From NCBI GenBank assembly GCA_040752255.1, contig JBFMFD010000089.1:1-11149 (forward strand): a stretch of DNA of 11,149 nt, written 5' to 3'. The translations under genes and the position numbers were made by a program. Shown piece after piece: positions 7,502 to 11,149 of this stretch. The notes beneath the pieces were generated by a model. The model was not told the DNA's origin. It saw only the letters and a program-made list of their open reading frames with translations, and searched no databases. The DNA comes from J051 sp040752255. GTDB taxonomy: Bacteria; Armatimonadota; Fimbriimonadia; Fimbriimonadales; ATM1. Each line of letters begins with the position of its first letter. Within the stretch, counting starts at the first letter, position 1.

Positions 7502-7760
7502 CGGAGGCGATTGCCGACGGTCTCTTGACCATGGGCTTCTCTCCAGCGGCTGGGCAACCGGCCAACGGAGCGAGACCCGGGCCGGGAGATTCACGGAAGG
7601 GGCGCCGGAACGAAGCCGCAGTGGTTGGGGCGACTCAGCCGCTACAGTCGGATTTCGCGCCAAAGTCGAGGGGGGCTTGCCCCCAGCGGCGGATCAACCT
7701 TCCGCCTCGCTCGGACTGACCCGCTCGGTCCGTGGCGAGGAGAGTTGGCGGTCGCCTCCG
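7502..7760 (+). ncRNA. Candidate independently transcribed structured RNA, about 260 nt, family unknown
   Basis: Folded by eye. P1 pairs 7502-7518 with 7744-7760 over 17 consecutive pairs and closes the whole RNA. P2 pairs GGTCTC (7519-7524) with GAGACC (7572-7577). It encloses CTCC/GGAG (7541-7544/7567-7570), a symmetric 3x3 loop, and GGCTGG-GCAA-CCGGCC (7548-7563). P3 runs from GGCGC/GCGCC (7601-7605/7657-7661) to a 10-bp hairpin (7620-7629/7634-7643) with loop GCGA. P4 is GGGGG-CTTG-CCCCC (7671-7684, counting the C-G at the loop edge). P5 is 6 bp plus 8 bp (7705-7710/7735-7740 and 7712-7719/7725-7732). Eight pairs in P1, P2, P3 and P5 are G-U on this strand and would be A-C mismatches on the other. 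Both tetraloop types (GNRA, CUUG) also fit only this strand. No protein gene fits here. I see no RNase P, SRP, 6S, tmRNA or common riboswitch motif. Its function is unknown. Confidence 0.55.
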
Positions 7761-7805
7761 CCTCCTTTCCGGGCTGCCCCGCCTCAGGCCCGCCTCCGCG
7801 CCGGG

Positions 7806-7811
7806 TATCCT
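7806..7811 (+). promoter_or_regulatory. Possible -10 element for the tRNA gene
   Basis: TATCCT lies 11 nt before the first base of the tRNA, a suitable distance for a short 5' leader. No good -35 was found. The rest of 7761-7822 is C-rich with no gene or T-run terminator, so readthrough from the upstream RNA promoter is equally possible. Confidence 0.3.
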
Positions 7812-7822
7812 CAGCGGCACTT

Positions 7823-7898
7823 GGGGATGTAGCTCAGCTGGCAGAGCGCTGCAATCGCACTGCAGAGGTCGTGGGTTCGAATCCCATCATCTCCACCA
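7823..7898 (+). tRNA. tRNA-Ala (anticodon CGC)
   Basis: A complete cloverleaf reads directly from the sequence. The acceptor stem is GGGGATG/CATCTCC, the D stem GCTC/GAGC, the anticodon stem CTGCA/TGCAG (7849-7853/7861-7865) with loop ATCGCAC, and the T stem GTGGG/CCCAT with loop TTCGAAT. The anticodon at 7856-7858 is CGC, decoding GCG alanine codons. The third acceptor pair is G3-U70, the classic identity element of alanine tRNAs, which confirms the amino acid independently of the anticodon. The discriminator A (7895) and CCA (7896-7898) are encoded. It ends 15 nt before the stop codon of the convergent propeller gene. Confidence 0.97.
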
Positions 7899-7913
7899 CC
7901 AGACCTCCGCCCC

Positions 7914-9170
7914 TCAGCGCGGGCTCATGCGCGGGGAGGAGTAGGGGCCGCCGTCGGTGGTCAGGGCCTTCAGCCCGGTGCCGTCCGCGTTCACCCGATA
8001 GACGTCCCCGCCGCGAATCAGCAGCAGCCCGCTACCGTCCGGTAGCCAGGACGGTTCGCGGGCGTCGCCTTCGACCAGCAGCCGCGCCTGGGAAACGCCG
8101 CCCTCCTGCACCGGGGCGACGAACAGGCCTCGAGTTGCATAACCATCACCCTCGCGCTCGGTCAGAACGAACGCCACTTCGCTTCCGTCAGGCGAGAGCG
8201 TCGGCGACAAGAACTGCTGCGAATCGTCCACCGACAGCGCCACCGGAACCATGCCGCCATCGAAGTCGAGCAACAGCATCGCGTTCTCGAACGGCTTGCG
8301 GGCGGTCCCGTCGGGATTGAGCATCTCGCGAGGAATGGAGGCGAGCGAAGGGTGCTGGAACCGGCGCAGAGACACCAGCACGCGGGGCGCGCTGGGATGC
8401 ATGGCAATCTCCAGCGTCTCGGCTGCAAACGGCACCCGCGCTCCAACCTGGTGCGGCTCTTCCGGCTCCAGGTCTTGCAGGACGACCGCCTTGCCGCGGC
8501 CCGTCGTCAGGACTCCGGCAAAGAACCTCCCGGTGGCATCCAGGAGGCCGCGCTCGAACGCCTCACCGTCTACCGACTCCTTGACTTGCCTCCAGATGCT
8601 CGAGATGGCCTGGGCGACGTCCTCATAGTCTTGCTGCGCTCCGGGCAGGCCGACCTCCTCCAAGCCACCCACGAAAGGCTCCACGCTCGGAGGCATGATG
8701 CGTCGAGGCAGGCCGCGAGGGTAACTGAACGCGACGATGTCCCCTCGCGAAGCTACAAGCACGTATCGCCCGCTGGGGTGAACGTGCAGCCCTCTTGCCG
8801 GCGCGCCCTCGCTGATGCGGTACGGGTCGTTCTCCCTGTCGGGAACCCAGTTGAAAACCTGAAAAGACCCGTCGGGGCTTCGGTTGCTGATGAACAGGAT
8901 GCGCTCGCCCTTGGCGTCCCATGCGCATTCGACGTCGCTCCCCTCACCGCCGGGCGAGCGCTGAGCGCCGTCCGGCGCGATGGCGACAACTTGCTGCCGC
9001 CCGCCGCTGTCTTTGAGGGCGACGATGTACCCGGAGGTGTTCGCGGGGGGGATGAGAGGATCGAGGTATCCGGGCGGCTTGTCCTTCCACCAGACGAAGA
9101 ACACCGCCAGGGCGGCAAGTACCACCGCCAACACAATCGTTCCAATCAGCCGCTTCTGAACCGTTCGCAA
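7914..9170 (-). CDS. Membrane-anchored PD40/TolB-like beta-propeller protein
   Basis: A 418-residue protein with one N-terminal membrane helix at about 8-28 (GTIVLAVVLAALAVFFVWW) after a basic MRTVQKR, then an extracytoplasmic domain. WD40-like (PD40) repeat signatures recur: ECAWDAKGERILFISNR, LHVHPSGRYVLVAS, LSPTLSPDGSEVAFVL, PSWLPDGSGLLLIRGGDVY and VNADGTGLKAL, all typical of TolB-type propellers. Such domains usually bind proteins or ligands; no enzymatic residues are evident and the specific role is unknown. The start is TTG at 9170, chosen because GAAGGAG lies 6 nt upstream and the membrane helix follows at once. The protein ends SPRMSPR, apparently at the beginning of another repeat, so the last blade may be incomplete or closed by the N-terminal strand. 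It is divergent from rarA across 57 bp and convergent with the tRNA. Confidence 0.8.
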   Translation of the reverse strand: MRTVQKRLIGTIVLAVVLAALAVFFVWWKDKPPGYLDPLIPPANTSGYIVALKDSGGRQQVVAIAPDGAQRSPGGEGSDVECAWDAKGERILFISNRSPDGSFQVFNWVPDRENDPYRISEGAPARGLHVHPSGRYVLVASRGDIVAFSYPRGLPRRIMPPSVEPFVGGLEEVGLPGAQQDYEDVAQAISSIWRQVKESVDGEAFERGLLDATGRFFAGVLTTGRGKAVVLQDLEPEEPHQVGARVPFAAETLEIAMHPSAPRVLVSLRRFQHPSLASIPREMLNPDGTARKPFENAMLLLDFDGGMVPVALSVDDSQQFLSPTLSPDGSEVAFVLTEREGDGYATRGLFVAPVQEGGVSQARLLVEGDAREPSWLPDGSGLLLIRGGDVYRVNADGTGLKALTTDGGPYSSPRMSPR

Positions 9171-9176
9171 AGGGCG

Positions 9177-9183
9177 CTCCTTC
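9177..9183 (-). promoter_or_regulatory. Shine-Dalgarno deciding a TTG start
   Basis: On the minus strand GAAGGAG is followed by 6 nt and then TTG at 9170. No ATG or GTG suits the N-terminus, so this site is the main reason for calling the rare TTG initiator. Confidence 0.7.
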
Positions 9184-9184
9184 T

Positions 9185-9202
9185 ACCCGGTTGGGGCCGG
9201 GT
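9185..9202. repeat. Perfect inverted repeat in the propeller/rarA divergent intergenic region
   Basis: ACCCGG (9185-9190) and CCGGGT (9197-9202) flank TTGGGG. The dyad abuts the Shine-Dalgarno of the propeller gene and lies just upstream of the rarA -10-like element, so it could be an operator or an RNA hairpin in the propeller mRNA leader. It is short and in GC-rich DNA, so chance is possible. Confidence 0.3.
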
Positions 9203-9211
9203 GTGCTCCGG

Positions 9212-9217
9212 TATTCT
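9212..9217 (+). promoter_or_regulatory. -10-like hexamer TATTCT immediately before rarA
   Basis: TATTCT ends 10 nt before the ATG at 9228, and there is no Shine-Dalgarno between them, so a leaderless or nearly leaderless transcript is likely. The -35 region is unconvincing (TTGGGG at 9191-9196, spacing 15). Confidence 0.4.
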
Positions 9218-9227
9218 GACACCATAC

Positions 9228-10505
9228 ATGTCTCTCTTTGAACCGGAGGCGCAAGACCCGGAGGCGATGCCCCTCGCGGCGCGGCTGCGACCGCGGAGCC
9301 TTGAGGAGTACGTCGGCCAGACGCACCTGCTTGCGGATGACTCGCCGATTCGCAAAGCGATGGACGCGGGGCGGCTCGGCTCGGTCATCCTTTGGGGGCC
9401 GGCCGGTTGCGGCAAGACGACGCTCGCCCGCCTTCTCGCAAACTCAATGGACGCGCACTTTGTCGAGGAGAGTGCCGTAACCTGTGGAGTCGCCCAGATT
9501 CGCAACATTGCCGCCGAGGCGAGAACCCGCACCCGGAAGACGGTGCTGTTCCTCGACGAGATCCACCACTTCACGCGCACGCAGCAGGACGCGTTGCTCA
9601 AGCATGTGGAGACTGGAACGCTTACCCTCATCGGTGCGACGACCGAAAACCCGACGTTCAGCCTCGCCAACCCGTTGCTCTCGCGCTGCCGAGTGCTGGC
9701 GCTCAAGCCGCTGCAGCCGGATGAGATGCGCGCCATCCTGCGCCGGGGCGAGGAGGCGCTGCAGGTCTCTCTGAGCGAGGAGGCTGCCGAACAACTGGCT
9801 CGGTGGGCGAACGGGGACGCGCGCACCGCCCTCAACGGCATCGAGTTGGCGGCCCAAATCGCCGCGCCGGACACGCGCATCGAGGCGAACCACATCGCCT
9901 CGGCGATGCAGCGGCCGCTGCTCAGGTACGACCAGAAGGGAGACCAGCACTACGACGTGATCTCCGCGTTCATCAAGTCGGTGCGCGGGAGCGATGTGGA
10001 CGCGGCGCTGCACTACCTCGCCCGCATGATCCGCGCCGGCGAGGACCCGCGCTTCATCGCCCGGCGGCTGGTCATCCTTGCCGCAGAGGACATCGGGAAC
10101 GCCGCTCCGCTCGGGCTGGTGCTTGCAACCGCGGCATTCCAAGCCGTCGAGCGGATCGGGATGCCCGAGGCGCGCATCCCGCTCGCCCAGGTTACGGTCT
10201 TCCTGTGCGCTTGCCCGAAGTCGAACTCCGCCTATGTCGGAATCGAGCGCGCTCTCGCCGATTTGGAGCGTGTGCCGCCTCCGCGCGTTCCGGATTATCT
10301 GCGCGACGCGAACACGAAGCGGCACGAAGGCGAGCTGCAAGACAGGGAGAAGTACCTCTATCCGCACGACCATGGCGGGTGGGTCGAGCAAAGGTACTTA
10401 CCGGAAGGTCACGGCCTCGCTTTGCCGTACTACGTGCCGATCTCGGCAGGGCACGAGCGGAAACTCGCCGAATTCCTCTCGTCGCTTGTCGAAGAGCAGG
10501 GTTAG
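9228..10505 (+). CDS. rarA: Replication-associated recombination protein A (RarA/MgsA), AAA+ ATPase
   Basis: Clamp-loader-like AAA+ ATPase of the RarA/MgsA/WRNIP1 family, which acts at stalled replication forks in the cytoplasm. It has 425 residues, close to the usual 420-450. Visible motifs are PLAARLRPRSLEEYVGQ (15-31), Walker A GPAGCGKTT (57-65), Walker B VLFLDEIHHF (106-115), sensor 1 ATTEN (137-141) and the arginine-finger segment LLSRCRV (150-156). The family-specific C-terminal part includes YDQKGDQHYDVISAFIKSVR, AGEDPRFIARRLV, AAEDIGNA, CPKSNSAYVG and the closing EQRYLPEGH. The ATG at 9228 gives the typical N-terminus. The upstream extension of this frame only runs antisense through the propeller gene. 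Its TAG overlaps the TAA of the convergent Y-family polymerase gene. The assignment is firm; regulation is unknown beyond the -10-like hexamer. Confidence 0.97.
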   Translation: MSLFEPEAQDPEAMPLAARLRPRSLEEYVGQTHLLADDSPIRKAMDAGRLGSVILWGPAGCGKTTLARLLANSMDAHFVEESAVTCGVAQIRNIAAEARTRTRKTVLFLDEIHHFTRTQQDALLKHVETGTLTLIGATTENPTFSLANPLLSRCRVLALKPLQPDEMRAILRRGEEALQVSLSEEAAEQLARWANGDARTALNGIELAAQIAAPDTRIEANHIASAMQRPLLRYDQKGDQHYDVISAFIKSVRGSDVDAALHYLARMIRAGEDPRFIARRLVILAAEDIGNAAPLGLVLATAAFQAVERIGMPEARIPLAQVTVFLCACPKSNSAYVGIERALADLERVPPPRVPDYLRDANTKRHEGELQDREKYLYPHDHGGWVEQRYLPEGHGLALPYYVPISAGHERKLAEFLSSLVEEQG

Positions 10506-11149
10506 GCTGCGCCGTCCGCAGGCTCTTCGAGCGAGCCGGACACCTCGATGACACCGGGGTCGTCGTCAAACAGCATCAGCGTTCGCTGCTCGGTCGGTCG
10601 GATGCCTTGGAAGCGCACGCTGACACGCTCGGGTCGCTCCACGCTCATCTCGCTCCACGCCTCTCGGGCGGCGTTCAAGATGGCGTCGGCGTCCAGGCGC
10701 TCGATGGGCAGCGCGCGCGTCCAACGCTTGTTGGGCGACCACGCGACCAGCGTCGCGGTTCGAGCCGTCAGGCCGTTCTTCATGAGGCGCGCCACTCCGC
10801 GTCGCACGAGGCGCGTCAGGGTTTCAAGCGCTGAGTCACGCGTGCGGCGAGAGGCGTCCATCACGCGCGAGACCGTTGCGACCGAGGGCGGATCAGGAGG
10901 CACGTCTGCCCCGCGCAACGCGCGGAACCACCAGGTGCCCTTGCTTGTGCCGAGCGCCTGCTGCAGCAAGCGCTCTTCGGCGCGCGCAAAGTCAGCGGCG
11001 GTGAATACGCCCAGAAGGTTCAGGCGCGTCGTGTCTCTGGGTTGAAGGCCGGGAAGAGTCGCCAGGCGAACGCCTGCGAGCGCTTCAGCCGCTTGCTCAA
11101 CTCCGGGCAGCACAGCTCGCCTACCCTCCGGCAGCAAGAGGGCAGCTTT
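10502..11149 (-). CDS. Y-family DNA polymerase (Pol IV/DinB-like), C-terminal part, 5'-partial
   Basis: The frame is open to the right edge, so the catalytic palm and fingers lie outside and only the C-terminal ~215 residues are visible. Near the visible N-terminus is the thumb helix-hairpin-helix region (LATLPGLQPRDTTRLNLLGV, AADFARAEE). GTWWFRALRGADVPPDPPSV follows, matching the Pol IV linker to the little finger. The little-finger domain comes next (RRTRDSALETLTRLVRRGVA, LMKNGLTARTATLVAW, DADAILNAAREAW). TLMLF at 10568-10582 resembles a degenerate beta-clamp binding motif (QLxLF type), followed by a 21-residue acidic tail. Family members perform error-prone translesion synthesis. Pol IV-like is preferred over ImuB because of the GTWWFRALRGAD segment, but the missing catalytic half prevents a definite call. 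It converges on rarA with a 4-bp overlap. Confidence 0.8.
   Translation of the reverse strand, partial: KAALLLPEGRRAVLPGVEQAAEALAGVRLATLPGLQPRDTTRLNLLGVFTAADFARAEERLLQQALGTSKGTWWFRALRGADVPPDPPSVATVSRVMDASRRTRDSALETLTRLVRRGVARLMKNGLTARTATLVAWSPNKRWTRALPIERLDADAILNAAREAWSEMSVERPERVSVRFQGIRPTEQRTLMLFDDDPGVIEVSGSLEEPADGAA

Noticed and set aside
7364..7663. Upstream extension of the SIMPL frame
   Set aside because: It precedes a lipoprotein signal and a strong Shine-Dalgarno site, and overlaps the promoter and candidate RNA.
7671..7684. GGGGG-CTTG-CCCCC as an intrinsic terminator
   Set aside because: No T-run follows it on either strand; it fits better as an internal hairpin of the structured RNA.
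7502..7760. Identification of the structured RNA as RNase P, SRP, 6S, tmRNA, or a cobalamin, glycine or SAM riboswitch
   Set aside because: Short stretches such as CGGAAGG and GGGCAACC resemble parts of these consensuses, but the conserved cores and their order are missing, and the next downstream gene is a tRNA, not a metabolic gene.
7823..7898. tRNA as an attachment site for an integrated element
   Set aside because: No integrase gene, no direct repeat of the tRNA 3' end, and no foreign-looking composition were seen nearby.
8352..9227. Upstream extension of the rarA frame
   Set aside because: This part is antisense to the propeller gene and has no RarA-like sequence; the family N-terminus starts at 9228.

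Overview
The window is GC-rich chromosomal DNA. It is probably from a diderm (Gram-negative-type) bacterium, because it encodes an inner-membrane RND pump with its periplasmic adaptor and a lipoprotein. The mix of a CzcA-type pump, a thioredoxin-like/cytochrome c/copper monooxygenase fusion and a PD40 propeller protein recalls lineages such as Armatimonadota, Acidobacteriota or Planctomycetota, but nothing here fixes the phylum. There are no transposases, integrases, CRISPR arrays or obvious mobile elements.

Layout, left to right. (1) Positions 3-4752, plus strand: a tight three-gene operon made of a CzcB-like adaptor (5' end outside the window), a CzcA-like heavy-metal RND pump and a short PII-like signalling protein. 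Both junctions are stop/start overlaps (TAATG and TGATG). (2) Positions 4796-7363, minus strand: an exported protein joining a thioredoxin-like domain, a CXXCH haem site and a PHM-type copper monooxygenase domain, preceded upstream by a SIMPL/DUF541 lipoprotein gene. (3) Positions 7364-7822: no protein gene. On the plus strand it holds a promoter-like pair followed by about 260 nt that folds by eye into a closed multi-helix RNA. The RNA has a 17-bp closing helix, two GNRA-capped hairpins and a CUUG-capped hairpin. It matches no RNA family I recognise and is the most interesting item in the window. (4) Positions 7823-7898: tRNA-Ala(CGC) with encoded CCA. (5) Positions 7914-9170, minus strand: a membrane-anchored PD40/TolB-like propeller protein with a TTG start. 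(6) Positions 9228-10505, plus strand: the replication-fork AAA+ ATPase RarA/MgsA. (7) Positions 10502-11149, minus strand: the C-terminal part of a Y-family (Pol IV-like) DNA polymerase. It converges on rarA with overlapping stop codons and is cut by the window edge.

How they may work together: the first three genes form one metal-efflux unit in which the PII-like protein probably senses or tunes pump state. RarA and the Y-family polymerase both act at stalled or damaged replication forks and share a convergent junction. The rest looks like independent housekeeping or envelope functions. Two start codons (the PHM fusion and rarA) lie about 10 nt after TANNNT -10-like hexamers and lack a clear Shine-Dalgarno site, which suggests leaderless mRNAs. 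Other genes have strong AAGGAG sites.
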